A DNA stretch of 64,000 nt from Parapristionchus giblindavisi (taxonomy: Eukaryota; Nematoda; Chromadorea; Rhabditida; Diplogasteridae), in the NCBI GenBank assembly GCA_943737045.1, contig CALSFV010000205.1, forward strand, positions 1,070,001 to 1,134,000. Direction: 5' to 3'. The stretch's first letter is position 1; the number at the start of each line of letters is the position of its first letter. The translations under genes were made by a program, and so were the position numbers. Below the pieces are notes generated by a model. That model was not told the DNA's origin. It ran no database searches and worked only from the letters and a program-made list of their open reading frames with translations. Below are positions 1-13,742 of the stretch, in pieces.

Positions 1-567
1 AGAAGCCGATTTTACATATTTTACAGTTCGAAAAATGATTAAAAGTATATTCTGCATTGCATTGCCTCTATTATTTCGTTGAAAGATATGATAATCCAAA
101 TCTATTTTTGCTATACGAATAAATGAAGATTATCGATCCAATCATGGAATTAAATGTGATCTTTCAATTGATGAACTAAGGGAATATGATCAAATTCATG
201 TACATGAGTAAGTATGATTTGAACAATATATATAACGAATTACTCTAAATGAATTTCTAGTAGCCTCTTATTCGGTGTAAATCAAGATTATGATATCCCT
301 GCATCCAGCATTCATAAATATCAATCGGATTCTGATGAATATTGGGAGATTGAAGATCTTCCTTATGTAGGTTTTACAAGGGAAATTCAAGTTGGCCGTC
401 CCAGATTTCTTGATGAGACACACGTCATCCCATAGGATTCCAAAAAGGGGTGTTTAAATAATGCTGACCATCTTTGCTGAGGACGTCCTGCACCGATAAA
501 TTTGCATATACTTCACATTTTTCTCGTTTTGTAACAACAACCAGTCTATAGGTGTTTCGAAGAGAGG

Positions 568-645
568 ATGTGGTAACCGAGTGGATAAGAGCATTGTTTC
601 AAACTGCTCTGCTCGTAGCTTCGATTCTTTCAAAACGATCCAAGA
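568..645 (+). repeat. tRNA-like sequence (SINE-type) in a G1 intron
   Basis: An A-box-like GTAACCGAGTGGATAAG and a B-box-like AGCTTCGATTC lie at tRNA spacing, resembling a degenerate Ser/Leu-type tRNA. No complete cloverleaf is apparent, so a tRNA-derived repeat is more likely than a working tRNA gene. It lies in the intron between 366 and 851. Confidence 0.35.
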
Positions 646-2582
646 TGAAGAGACTTAGATTCGAGGTAGAGACTGGTTGTGGTTACAACTCGAGAAAAAA
701 GTGAAAAAGAAGACGTCAGCAAAAATGGTCAACGTATAGAAATGTATTCTTTCTTCGGTGACTTATCGAATGACCTATCTCAGTATGAAATCGAGGACTG
801 GAAACTTGCATTGATTGTTATTCGGTCGATTCATGTTAGAGTGAATGCAGATTTACACTCACCCAGTGATATTCAATAACTGGATGTTCTTTATTTCGAT
901 TGAAGGAGATCTAATTTCACTGAATATTCATGATTTCGAACATGAAATTATGAAAGCAAAGTAAGTGGAAAAAATTAGAATGTTATGAAGTTAAATGAAT
1001 ACATTCAAGTTTGGAAAGTGGCTCGCAGATTGTTGGTATTAATGAGAATGGAATAGTGAACGTACAGACAGACTTCGTGAAACCGCAAGCTCATCTACTC
1101 ACGGCCAAACTACCGGAGAAGTATATTGTAAGTCAGGGAGTGGTCTGCCTCTTTCTCTTTCTCTTTTCCACAAGCTATTTCAAGCAAGCACGTACCGGTG
1201 ACAAGAGTAAACCTTTGATCATGATGAACTTCGTTATGACATCTCTTAACTCTCTAACGATGCCCTTAGGATTTAGAGTCACCTTTTTCCATTACATGAT
1301 GTAAACTTCCATTACGTTACTGAAAAAATTTTCAGTTGTCATTGATCGATTCATCGATGTTACTGAAGTTCAGCCGAGGCCACAATTTGTCACAAATCGA
1401 TGAGGGAGGACAAGTAAATAAAATTTTTTTTTATTCCAGTTTAAAAAAACAACTTACTAAATTAAATTCTAAATTATGTTGCATTTGATCACTCTTGCAA
1501 TGAAGCATTCTCATTTTTTAATGGTAATTTAATTTAATATTCAGGGAATTTTATTCAAAGGATCCGTTGATGTGGTTTTGAAAGAATATAAGCGAGAAGG
1601 ACTCGCGCGCGAGGCTGAGATATTGAAACGGCTCCAACATCCTAATATTATTCAGTTCTTGTTAGTTCTTTTTATTGAAATTTGTGAGAAAGATCATGGT
1701 TAGCTGAAAAAAAAAGGTATAACTTTCCTTTAACAGTAAAAAATTTATTTTTCAATATTTCAAGTGCTTACAAGTAGGAAGTTTGTTAGTCTGTTTGTTA
1801 GGGTCTCATGCTATTTTCAAGAAATAATGACCTTAATCTGTCAAATGTCAACGTTATTTCTTTCAGTGGCATCGGAGCATTAGACGGAGTTCCTGCGCCC
1901 GTTCTCGAATATTGTCGCACTTCACTGAGAAAGATCATCAACCAATGTAGAAGCAGTAGAAAAGCTATAGGCTATAGCTATAGCTATAGCTAGCTATATA
2001 TCACTCTTCGCAAAAAATAACAAAAAAATATCACTACACAGTTAATTCTTCAGAAAGACTGCGAAATATGAAAAGAGTTTTTTTTATTGTATGCTACAAA
2101 CACACCCTTGATCCCCACATTACAGCACGGACAGAGTTTGTTCGAATAGCAAGAGAAACAGCGAAGGGTCTACGGTATTTGCATTCAGTCGGTATAATAC
2201 ACTGCGACATCAAACCAGATAAGTTATTTTCACGAAAAATAATATTTTAATAGTTTCTAAAAATATTCCAGCATTCTTCTGGCTCCAGATAAAACAGTGA
2301 AGATCTGTGATTTCGGAACAGCAAAAGATCAGACTCAGAGGTAATCAATTGTATTGATTTAATTACTACTGTACTATTTTGACAAAGAAATGTGAGATTA
2401 GTGAGTGAATCGTGATTGAGTTTTTTTGTACAATAAATAATGTCAAAGATACGGCTATGTTTAATTTCAGCAGAGAAAAGCTCGGTATCTCCTTTCTGAT
2501 CCTTTCTTTTCCTTTCTTTACTTTAATCTCCTTTCTGATCATTGATTCAAAAAAGTAATTCCAACCTGTCGATATGCATTAA

Positions 2583-2922
2583 AGGTGGACTCCCGCGAAT
2601 ATTTTTGTGAACAAACTGTAAAGACAGAAAGGTAGCAAAAGTTATTCTACATACAGTACACCATTTATTTAACGGTAATTCTGCTTATTGATTGCTAGAA
2701 ACATGAATGAATCATGCTTGCAATCGCAGGCAAAGGCGCGCTTTTTGAAAATAGGAAAGTTCGGCAATAGGATTCGAACCCACGGCCATGCGCTCTCTAG
2801 ACAGAAGTGTTACCACTGCGCTAAGGGATTGACGAGCGGTGACTCACTCTTCTTGCATATCACTTTACACTTGCATAAACGAGATACAAGAGATTTGAAT
2901 GAGCATTCGCGGGTCTCCACCT
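2583..2922 (-). mobile_element. TTAA-flanked MITE with internal tRNA-like promoter
   Basis: Terminal inverted repeats begin AGGTGGACTCCCGCGAAT on the left and are mirrored on the right. TTAA lies on both sides (2579-2582 and 2923-2926). The paralogous intron of G4 (around 32170-32183) has an uninterrupted site with one TTAA before the same exon, so the insertion and target duplication are seen directly. The minus strand holds an A-box-like TAGCGCAGTGGTAA and a B-box-like GGTTCGAATCC. A TTAA target is typical of piggyBac-type transposition. Confidence 0.7.
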
Positions 2923-3109
2923 TTAAGCTCGAGCAAATCAATCGAGGGTTCAACCCCGTGGATGGCTCCCGAATACATTCGTGGAGATCCATTTGATAGC
3001 ACGGTATACATCTATTTAAAATAAATAACTAAAAATAAGAAAATCTAACACTTTTTCTTTATATCAGACCACGCTCCTTCTCATTCTCACAGAGCTGAAA
3101 GAACCTAAG

Positions 3110-5550
3110 AGAGCATGTCTGAGAGAATTGACATTCTGACCGGGGGGTGCGGAAATAGCAAAAAATAAAATTCTTTGTTTGATGTGGAATATAATAGTGC
3201 ACTACCAGGCGACCTCATCCGTGCATATGAGAAAGTTTGGTTTTGTGTCTGAAGGTTACTGTAAGAGAAAATGTTCGGAAGGTCAAAAAAATTATTTCGG
3301 TTCCCAAGCATCCGATCGACTCGGAAGTGGTACCAATCGATTCCTCGAGCGAATACAAGCAACTTTTACTCCGATCAATTTTTAGTCAGGACTTCGAAGA
3401 ATCGAGTTATTACGAAAATAAACTTTTGAACGTTAATTACTATGCGACGGTTCTCTAGGAGGAAGAAATTAAATTTGCTTAAATCGTTCTACATTTAATA
3501 ACCTACCTTATATTTAAATATGAAGGCAAACAAACCTGGTCAAATTTGGTTACGAAAGCAAAATATGACAGCAACTCGGTAAAAAAATCACTTCACGATC
3601 CTTAGTGCGCTTGTCATACTATAGACACCTGTCTCTTTTCACGGCTCTATGCCCGGACTCCCTCTATAGGTTTAATTTATTTAGTTTTTACATTTTTTTT
3701 ACTTAAAATTAAAACACACAATAGGGGGAAAACATTTAACAACAGAATAAATTGAGCAATAATAAACCAATTAATGGGACCGGATACGGAGCCGTGAATA
3801 AGATAATATGCTCTGGCGTTTGAACCCATGCATGATTCAAGTAAAAATCGTGCAATAAATGACATGATCTAGCATGGAAAATACTCGAATCATGCATCGA
3901 CACCAGGCAACGCTTTATGGTGTCTAGACGTAGCGGCCGAAACACCATGAAGCACATTACTATTAACAATTAAGAATAAATAAGTATTACATTTATAGTG
4001 CATGCCATTTAAATTTGTACTTCTATCAATTATACAATCTAATGGGATGTATCCGTGATCATGCATGGATTTTGAGACTCCATGCAAGATCACAGAAAAT
4101 CTATACACGATCACGAAGAATCCATGTATGATATCGAACCGTGGATATCCCATGTATGATCATGCATTTAATGTCGAATCATGCATGATTATACTTGTTT
4201 CCGTGATCGTGCATTGATTTCAACACCAGAGTGACATGGCACCAAAATAATATCGTGAAGTAGTCTTAGACTGAGTCACTGTCATATTTTGCTTTCAAAT
4301 ACAAACTTGAATTAGTTTGTTAGTCTTCATATTTTAATATAAGGTTTGGTATTATGTAGAACGATTTAAGCAGATTTATTTTCTTCCTTCTTTAAAAAGG
4401 TTCTATAGTAATTGATGCCCTGTCATATTTTCTTATTCACAGCTCTATACCCGGCACCATTAATTGGTTTATTCTTCCTCAATTTATTCCGTTTTTAAAT
4501 GTTTTCCCCCTATTGTATGTTTTAATTTTAACAAGGGAACTATTTAACCTTACCACAAAATTCTCTAATTTTGACACCCTGGCGTAAATCTACATGGAAA
4601 AAAGATTCTAAAAAGATTGATCAAAAGTTCCACATTCGCGTTTTAAGTCCTTTTTCGGGCCTCTGAAAATGCGCTGGATTTGCCCAAAAAGATTCCAAAA
4701 AATACTAAAAGCCGCAGAAAGCCAAAAATGTTCAAAAATAGCCATAAATACACAAAAAGTAGACCCAAATAGGGCCAAAAAGGCAAACAAATTTCCAAAC
4801 AGGCCCAAAAAAGCCTGAAAATCGTCTTTTCAGAGGCCTGAAAAAGGCCTTAAAACGCGAATGTGGAACTTTTTACCTAGATTTTTAGAAACCTTATTCC
4901 ATGTAGATTTACGCCAGGGTGTCAAAATTAGATAATTTTGTGGTAAGGTTAAATAGTTCCCTTGTAAGTGAAAAAACATGTAAAAACGAAATAAATTAAA
5001 CCTATAGGGAGAGTCCGGGCATAGAGCCGTGAAAAGAGACAGGTGTCTACAGTATGACAAGCGCACTAAGGATCGTGAAGTGATTTTTTTACCGAGTTGC
5101 TGTCATATTTTGCTTTCGTAACCAAATTTGACCAGGTTTGTTTGCCTTCATATTTAAATATAAGATAGATTATTAAATGTAGAACGATTTAAGCAAATTT
5201 AATTTCTTCCTCCTAGAGAACCGTCGCATAGTAATTAACGTTCAACAGTTTATTTTCGTAATAACTCGATTCTTCGAAGTCCTGACTAAAAAGTGATCGG
5301 AGTAAAAGTTGCTTGTATTCGCTCGAGTAATCGATTGGTACCACTCCCGAGTCGATCGGATGCTTGGGAACCGAAATAATTTTTTTGACCTACTGAACAT
5401 TTTCTCTTACAGTAACCTTCAGAGACAAAATCAAACTTTCTCATATGCACGGCTGAGGTCGCCTGGTAGTGCACTATTATATTCCACATCAAACAAAGAA
5501 TTTAATTTTTTGCTATTTCCTCTCATATGTGAGTCCTCTCAGATAGTCTC
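3110..5550. mobile_element. Nested fold-back elements in a G1 kinase intron
   Basis: The outer arms (about 3110-3695 and 4975-5550) are inverted copies of each other. Examples are the segment with cgacctcatccgtgcatatg on the left and its complement near 5450, and ctctatgcccggactccct near 3645 mirrored near 5010. Inside lies a second inverted pair (about 3700-3800 with 4430-4545) and a third palindrome (about 4540-4970, both ends with the gacaccctggcgtaaatcta sequence). The G4 paralog lacks this insertion between the same two exons. No transposase was recognised. Confidence 0.7.
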
Positions 5551-6127
5551 TCCTAAATCACCTTTGATTCAGATAGACGCATGGTCATATGGTATAGTTA
5601 TATGGGAAATGATTTGTGTTCGGGTTCCGTATGATGGTATTCGACCAGAGCAACTCTACAACCTTATAGGACGAGGGTACGGTAATACTTTTTTATCCAA
5701 TATTTTGAGACACAACGAGTTATAATCTCTTTAAAATTCCGAAAATTATAGTTATTAAGATGTAGTTCTCAAATGTCTGAGACAACATAAAGTTTATGAA
5801 GATGGATATTTTTGATTCAAAATTAATTTTTTTCAGAACTGGTCATCTGCCAATCCTGACCGGAAGCTTTTTATCGTTGGAAAACCTATTTAATGCATGT
5901 TGGAGAAAGGATAAAGAAGATCGGATTAAGTCTGAAAGAATTCATGAATATTTAGCTAATGTCGATGACGAATTGGAGGATATTACGGATAAGGTACATA
6001 CACTACGACAGAATCCCCTTATAGACATGGAAGGACCTTGTGTCCCCGGGTCATCCCTCTGTCAATTCGTTTTTACGCTTTGAATAGTGGATATACATCA
6101 TCTTTTGAAATTGATTGCGTTGTTTTA

Positions 6128-6378
6128 CTTCAGATTTGACGGAATTTATTAAAGATTGGAATTTTATACATTACGTATCCTGAGAAAAATATAAAAAGAA
6201 ATAAAACATTTGCCGCGCGAAAAATTTGAAGAAATCGCGTTCCCATTTCTTAATCGATTTTCTGGTCGACTTGAGAATCTCCTCCGTATAGATCGGTGCT
6301 TCCCTCTCACAATTTATAATAGTTGACAAGCTCTTAAAAATTCCAATCTTCTCATGATAAATTCTATCAAATCTGAAG
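6128..6378. mobile_element. Small TA-flanked fold-back MITE
   Basis: The ends are cttcagatttgacgga... and its imperfect complement ...tcaaatctgaag, flanked by TA on both sides, giving a 251-bp hairpin-forming unit. It lies in the intron before the last exon of G1. A Tc1/mariner-type non-autonomous element is likely. Confidence 0.5.
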
Positions 6379-6701
6379 TAACACGCCGCAAACAATTTGA
6401 AGAGCTGATATCAAATTTGAAGAGATTTTTTGCGTAAAAATCGAATGGACAGAGGAGACTCTCTGGGATACCTGTGGATGCCATGTCAGAGGGGGATTAT
6501 TCTGTACTGTTATTTGAAAATAAATATTAATTGGTAGTAGCATTTGAGTTTTTTTAGTAATATTTCACTTGAACGAGACAGCTGAAATGGATCATTATAC
6601 AATTGAAATTTTTTAAAAATAGATTATTGTTACAGCAATGGTTGGAGGAAAACCGGAAATGGAGGAAATTAGCGAAGCTCTCGAATTGGAGAAATGCTTA
6701 A

Positions 6702-7738
6702 GTGAATGACGTTCCTCAGTTCCCACAGCGTTTCCTTCGTTCAGTCCGACCGTGAAGCTGCGTCGCGTGGAAAAAAGATCTCGTGCCGAATTTAATCTCG
6801 TTTTAACCCCAATAACTAGTTTATTGCTTCATTAAATAACTCTGAATAAAGTGAATCTGTTGAGCTTTCATACCAATATTCTGTACGTTGCAGACTTGAC
6901 GTTTATTGCTAGTGAAATATGAAATGTATTACAATATTTACTTCCCTTGAAGTATAGTCTACCTCTACTACTAATGAGTGATGAAACTTAAATTAACTCA
7001 ATATTAGAATTGTTTTTTTATTGGAAGCGCAGAACTCAATATCTCATATCCATTTCAAAAGACTAACACCTTCCTCTCAATTGACTTCTAGAAAAAACAG
7101 TTGCTCATTTGTACTTTAAAATACACACAACAATAAGGAGTATAACAAGAGACTCAATATGCTTATTTGAGGATTAGGTGTGAAATCAGTGCGGCAAACT
7201 TGTTGATTTCTGTGATTTTTGATAAACTGCTCATAAATAACCGGATTTCCGAAATCCTAGAAAACCCAAATGAGTGTCTTTCTTCTAATACCTTTTGTAA
7301 CATGTATTCATAATTTCGTCACATTTCGGTCAGTACAACAAAAGATATCGCAAAAAGATGCCAATGTGAATTTTTTGAGCGCTACTGTTTGTCCTACTAA
7401 CATTGCTAGTTTGGTATAGACTACATAACTTTCAGACCCTTCTATCGTGGCTGTGTATGAAAAGCTGCGTTTGCAACCTATATCATCAGTCAAACCTTAT
7501 CAAACATTATCACCATCTCTCTATGATTTTGGAGGGTTATATTTCCGTCTTTGTTTACTCTGCTGAGAATCGACTCTGAATCAGCCACAATATTGGTTCA
7601 TTTTGATTCTGGTGTGGAGTAAATATTCTCGATTTGTAAATATTTTTGTAAAATCATATTCTTGCTCGTATTTTTCGTGATAGATCATGTTTTCATATGT
7701 GACATTTTATTTAGTATTTCATTTAATATTCTAGAGTG
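6702..7738. other. Intergenic G1-G2, no gene recognised
   Basis: AT-rich sequence with stops in all frames apart from short open stretches. A minus-strand open stretch at 7308-7493 has no recognisable motif, start context or splice-linked exon. The last bases before 7739 form the splice-acceptor-like sequence attctag. Confidence 0.5.
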
Positions 7739-10700
7739 ATGCAATTCGAGGAGGGGGAGACATTCAAGGACAAGGGAGAATTGTATCTGATGGACAATGG
7801 TGATCTTTAGATATTTTACCTTGTTTTCACTTATAGAAATTCGTTTTAAATGCTGTTATAATCTAAATTTTATCCACGTACATATACAAAAGCCAATAAG
7901 ATGAGATCAAAATGGTAGCGACTCCATTTGAAAGAAATAAAGTGAGTGGCTCAAATATGAAAGTATGAACACGAAAGAAATACTAGTGAAAGGCCTCTTC
8001 AATGCTTGCTTTTTTTCTCTCTATCGAACAGCAAGAAAAATAATGAATGGAAGGACGACCGGAATTTTTTTTTGCTAAATGACTGTTTCTTTAAGGTGAT
8101 CGTGTTCTCGTTGCCCATTCGCAGAATAGACTTATTTGGATGCATGGGTGAGTGATTTACTGTTGAAATCAAATTAATAAAGTGTGCAAAACAAGGAATT
8201 AATTTCTTCGGGCAAATTTTAAACAGAGCTTTACAGCACTGATCCTCAAGGGTGAGGATGGAGCCATAACGGAAAGAGGGCAGCGTATGTCAGCATAAAC
8301 GGAACTGACGTGGCAGCACGGAAGAATAGAATATTCATATATTAAAATATAGTGCCGCGTATTCTTTTTAACGCATGCACTACAATTCTCCCATGCAAAA
8401 TTCTAGCACTAAGGAGCTGTGAAAAATCCACGGAAAATAATAACTATTTCCCACTTTTTATAATCAATTCTTGCGTCCTTTTCCATTTTCTTTTTCTTCT
8501 GAACATCAACCTAATCATTATTCGTTTTCAAGAGGCGATCGTATGGAGTTAACCGTACGATTAGATGATGTTCATGGAGTTCTAGGGAATGCTATCTACT
8601 TCGATGAACTACATAGCTACGAAGGAAACGGTACTTGAGTTGTTTTATTTTTAGAATGTAATAAAATATCATAGGTTTCGGAAGCGATAATGTAGCTGTG
8701 GTAAAGGCTGAAGTCATCGAGGGAAAAATAGTGAAGACCACTCTGTCTGAGGTGAGGATTTTGATGAACGCGATAAATTTACTATTGATATAATGGAGAC
8801 CCAAGAATTGCAACAGTAATTTTTGTAATTTTTGGTTCGAAATTATAAATTTTTTAAATGTCTTACATTTTTTTAAAATTTGTGTTTTTTAATGTAAAAG
8901 TATTTTTCTATTTTTTCGAATTCTTTTCGAAATATTTTTCGCAGAAAAACTTTTTCGATGAAGTATCGAAAAATCGAAAAATCGAAAACAAAAAATTCAC
9001 ATCACTGAATATGATGCAAAATAAATTAAAATGTGTTCTAGCCTCGCTGTGCGGCGTTTCGTGTGGATCCTTTATATCTCAATGGCTACGCACTCCGCAA
9101 GAGCAGTCAGAATCAGAAGACAAGGATTAGCCTTTTGGATGACTCGAACAAAATCGAAATCAACATGAAAATTGATGAGTTTCACGCCCACACAAGACTT
9201 GGCCTGATATCGAGAATACTTTCCATGGCCGTTCACAGGTTTAAATTTACATTATTACGCCCTAACTAATGTTTGCAGCCCCGGTTTAGAAAAGAGTCTT
9301 CTTAGAGCGGGAATGTTCATATTACAGAAGGAGGCCCTCGTGTGTTTTGTTTTACTGAATGAGTCTGATCCATATCGTGAATGAACAAAAAACTCGTGCA
9401 CGAATATATATTTTCCTCTGAAAAAGAACGATACGCAATAAAAGAACAGCTGTTGTGATCAGGCAACAACGTAATTTTCTCGAAAGTCAAAAGCTAAAAA
9501 ATCAATCGAACACGTCGATCAAACCTTCTACATCACTTTTGTCGACTTCCAAATATTATTTCAGAAATGAATCTTACATTCTCTGGGAAGCTCCCATGGA
9601 CATTGATAGTCTTGATAATCACGAACGGATTGTCACCGTTGTTCGTCATTCATCAACGTGGAACAGAAATGTCGAGTCCTTTGTGGAGAGTTGTCCAGAA
9701 GGAAGCCAGTTTGTAAGGGATTTATTTATTTATTTATTTAATTATTTATTGCATGAATTGTAAGAGTTAGGATTGAATTACATAGGGATGGAAATGAGAC
9801 GGAATTCCATCGCATGCGTGCGATTTCGGTTTAGCTAAATAAGGGAGTTGGGGAATTACTTATACTGACTTTTAAATTTCTCTTAGTTTTAACAATTTTC
9901 ATTTCCTCATCAGACATCTCCTAAACTCTTCTCCTTCGGTGAATACCTCTACTTCACTACAATTCGAGTACAAAAGAGGGAAAGACCTCCATGTTCGAAA
10001 ACCATTCAAATTGTATCGATTGACACAAGAGATTTCAAAACAAATTCATTGGATGTCAAGTATGTTATCTTGACTTAAAGTTTGTTGGAATATTTTCGAA
10101 AAATTTTGATTATTTCCTTTCAGTTTGCCATTGGATGGTCGGTTGGTGTCATTGACCAAGGAAGGTCGGTTGATAATTCAGTCAGATCCAAGCCGAGCTC
10201 CCGTCAAAACTTGTTCAACAACTCTGCCCGAAAGCTTCTTCCATGTTCGTGGTATTCCTACAAAATTTTGTAAAATACAAAATTCCTATTGTAATATATT
10301 ATGGGATATTGTATTATTATTACCTTGTGGTATTATATTATTGCAATTGAGTTGTTGGGACCATAACCAAAAGCAACAGGATCTAATTCGGCCCAAAATG
10401 ATCCTAGAGACTTACGGTTTTTACCCACATGTAAGCCTATATGATCCTATTTCAATTTATGTCCAGTTAGAGCCCGTTGCCGTTTTGCATTTTCTTTTTT
10501 TCAACCTAAATATTTATCAACAATTCGTGTATTTTTTCATTATTTAAAATTTAAAAAAAACTGTTTCAGCGTGAGTCAACCCCTTCACCCGATTCGCAGA
10601 TCAACGATATCATTGAAAGAGTAAGAGTTAATTATTGAATCATGACTTATCACTTTCATTATTAAAGTCATTATCATCACTTTTGTTTGTTATTTTAAAA

Positions 10701-10831
10701 CTCAGAAAATTCGGTGCAACATGCTTTTTTTGTCTCGGACTTTGATATTGTCGTTTAAGGTTTCGGGTATCAAAAAGGACGTGGAAACAGTACAAGGAAA
10801 ATTAGAGGAATTGAAGAAAAGCGAGGAATAA
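7739..10831 (+). CDS. G2: divergent N-module protein with short coiled-coil-like tail
   Basis: Multi-exon model: 7739-7799, 8096-8147, 8533-8630, 8675-8751, 9042-9238, 9279-9376, 9450-9712, 9914-10059, 10124-10244 (or to 10430), 10570-10620 and 10760-10831. All phases agree, giving about 411 residues (473 with the longer exon). The start MQFEEGETF...RLIWMHG aligns with MEFVKRDEY...RLTWMKG of G5. GVLGNAIYF matches GVIGSSFF, and RLVSLTKEGRLIIQSD matches KLVGIDTTGVLNIQID, so this is the most divergent full-length paralog. An extra Ser/Asn-rich stretch is encoded by 9450-9712. The tail is a short charged helix ending KLEELKKSEE. There is no kinase or RING. A shorter gene ending at the TGA near 9383 is possible if the 9377-9449 intron is wrong. 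Confidence 0.7.
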
Positions 10832-11262
10832 TAAAGTTATCAAAGAATTGATCACTCAGAACTTGTTTATGAAATAAATGTCACCCTGTCCACAAAATTT
10901 TACAATAGTCCCATTAAACAAAGTCCCTGCCATGGGAATCAGGCGAAATCCTTGTATTAGATACGCCGTCGGGGCCGGCCGTGATAACAAAAACATACAA
11001 TTTGGGTCCTAAAAGAAAACTTAAAAAGTGAAAAATTTTTTTATCGTAAACCAAACCCTGAGAGATCATATCATAGGCTTCATTAGAAGTTGCCCGTGAT
11101 TTTGAGGAGGAAAATTAATTTGATCGTGCTTTACAAATTATTCCCGTCATTGCAAGTGGTATTGAAAACACATTAACTCTTCCACGGAAACATATTGAAT
11201 GCATCGACAGTACTCGACAGACAGATGTTTTCTTCTTTCGTACGAAAAATTTTACTGTGGTA
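10832..11262. other. Intergenic G2 to mariner, nothing recognised
   Basis: This stretch holds the 3' flank of G2 with an AATAAA-like signal near 10831-10880. No gene, repeat unit or RNA could be identified. Confidence 0.4.
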
Positions 11263-12508
11263 TTAGGGTGTTCGGAAAGTCTTTGCACTTTTTCCACCAT
11301 TAATATTTTTTTAAATAACAAACGAAGCAACTGCATTTAAATTGTGATATACTGCATATGTTTAGCAATAACTGTCCTCCATCATATAGGCAACTGTAGA
11401 ACACCATAATGCCAGAACTCTTTTGGAGGCTTATCAGATAATAGGTCCGATCTCCCATTTCACATCGGTCTGATTACGAAAGGTTTTTCCTCTGAGGCAG
11501 TGCCCGAGATACCGAAAAGCATGGCAATCTCAAGGGTACTAGTCGGTGGAATACGGTGAATGGGGAAGTCAATCGATATCTAAATTCTCCAGTTTTTTTC
11601 TGCGTCTTGTTAGTGTGATGTGTCCTTGCGTTACCCATTAAAAGCAATACTTTTAATCACACAAAGCGTCTGAGAATGACTCGGTCCTCCATCTCCTCCA
11701 GTTTATCGCAGAAGACATAGGTGTTAACAGTCACCCAATCATGCAATAGTTCGAGATACACCCCACCAAGGGCGCAGAAGAAGAAAAATAGCGACTCATT
11801 TCTTCCGTTCGGATAGCGTATCCGAACGGTTTTAACATCATTCCAACCGAGCAGCAATATTATCATTATAGCGAGGTTGTCACACGACACTCGCTAATCA
11901 TCTTGGCAGATAACATACATCATCCAATCAGTGGGTCGAGAACGGCCGAGATTTGAAGTGAAGATGTCAACTCGGTTTCTGTGGAGCAAAGCGGAGATGA
12001 CATGGGGAAACACTTAACGTACCCTGGGGCGATGAGAAGACCGAATGAGGATGCGATGGCTGGTGGATCTTGGAGTACCAGTTGCCTGCTCCATGCATCT
12101 CTAACTCTGCTTCGGTTGACTTGTGACATTGCGAAGAACCAGGTCTTGATTTGAACTGGGACGATGTCTTGGACTTGGTTTTTCAATCAAACGAAAGGGG
12201 TTTTTCTTGCACTGACAATACCAGGAGAAGACTGTAACACGACACTGCCCCCTAGTCTTCACTGATTGGGTAGTTAGTGGTTCACTTCTAATGCAGTCCG
12301 CCCCGCAAGGTACAAATGAAGAAGGACATGTCAAACACTGAGCAACTGTCCCTTAGCTTTAAAAATAAAATATAGTCAGGGAAAGAGAGTTGGCAAATGA
12401 AACTTATCACATTTGCTGATCAATATGTTCCCCATGTAGGAAAAATACCACAAGGCATAGCGCTCCTTCTCGTCCGAGTAAGAGGCAAAGACTTTCCGAA
12501 CACCCTAA
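11263..12508 (-). mobile_element. Mariner-like transposon, decayed
   Basis: Terminal repeats TTAGGGTGTTCGGAAAGTCT and their complement (...GACTTTCCGAACACCCTAA) are flanked by TA, and the 1246-bp length is typical of mariner. The minus strand at 11657-11890 encodes a fragment with GGVYLELL...VNTYVFCDKLEEM, which resembles the central mariner transposase (VxxELLxxGxxVNxxxYxxQL). Frames are broken, so it is inactive. A relative lies at 25897-27440. Confidence 0.8.
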
Positions 12509-12626
12509 TAATTGCAGGTAAATTCAAGTAATTGCAGTGTATTCTACATTTCTTCATATTTGATTTCACGCTCAAATCTCACTATTTATCCGCACCATGA
12601 GTACCTCTCTGTAAGAAGTGATAAAA

Positions 12627-13742
<1,116 letters not shown>

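Larger units (their letters stand above)
27..6701 (+). pseudogene. G1: N-module/non-RD kinase gene, 5' part outside window, probably decayed
   Basis: This is the right-hand part of a gene paralogous to G4 (24260-33589). Exons by alignment are 27-207, 261-366, 851-960, 1010-1127, 1336-1413, 1545-1660, 1867-1970, 2126-2222, 2272-2340, 2934-3003, 5573-5676, 5837-5993 and 6636-6701. The kinase exons keep the VLK lysine, the catalytic HCDIKPD, CDFGTAK, WMAPEY and DxWSYG motifs, and the C-terminal QWLEENRKW tail. Three lesions are visible. There is an in-frame TGA at 36-38. A 1-bp deletion in the same exon (about 90-105) shifts the frame. The GT donor after 1970 is replaced by GC inside a gctata microsatellite. 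The small exon H of G4 (63 nt, phase-neutral) is missing. The family role would be a TKL-like kinase. A sequencing error could explain one lesion but hardly all three. Confidence 0.7.

Noticed and set aside
2763..2835. Apparent tRNA gene on the minus strand
   Set aside because: It has A and B boxes but lies inside a TTAA MITE, recurs in other copies and lacks a proper acceptor stem.
7308..7493. Possible small minus-strand gene between G1 and G2
   Set aside because: No motif, no paralog, no convincing start or splice context.
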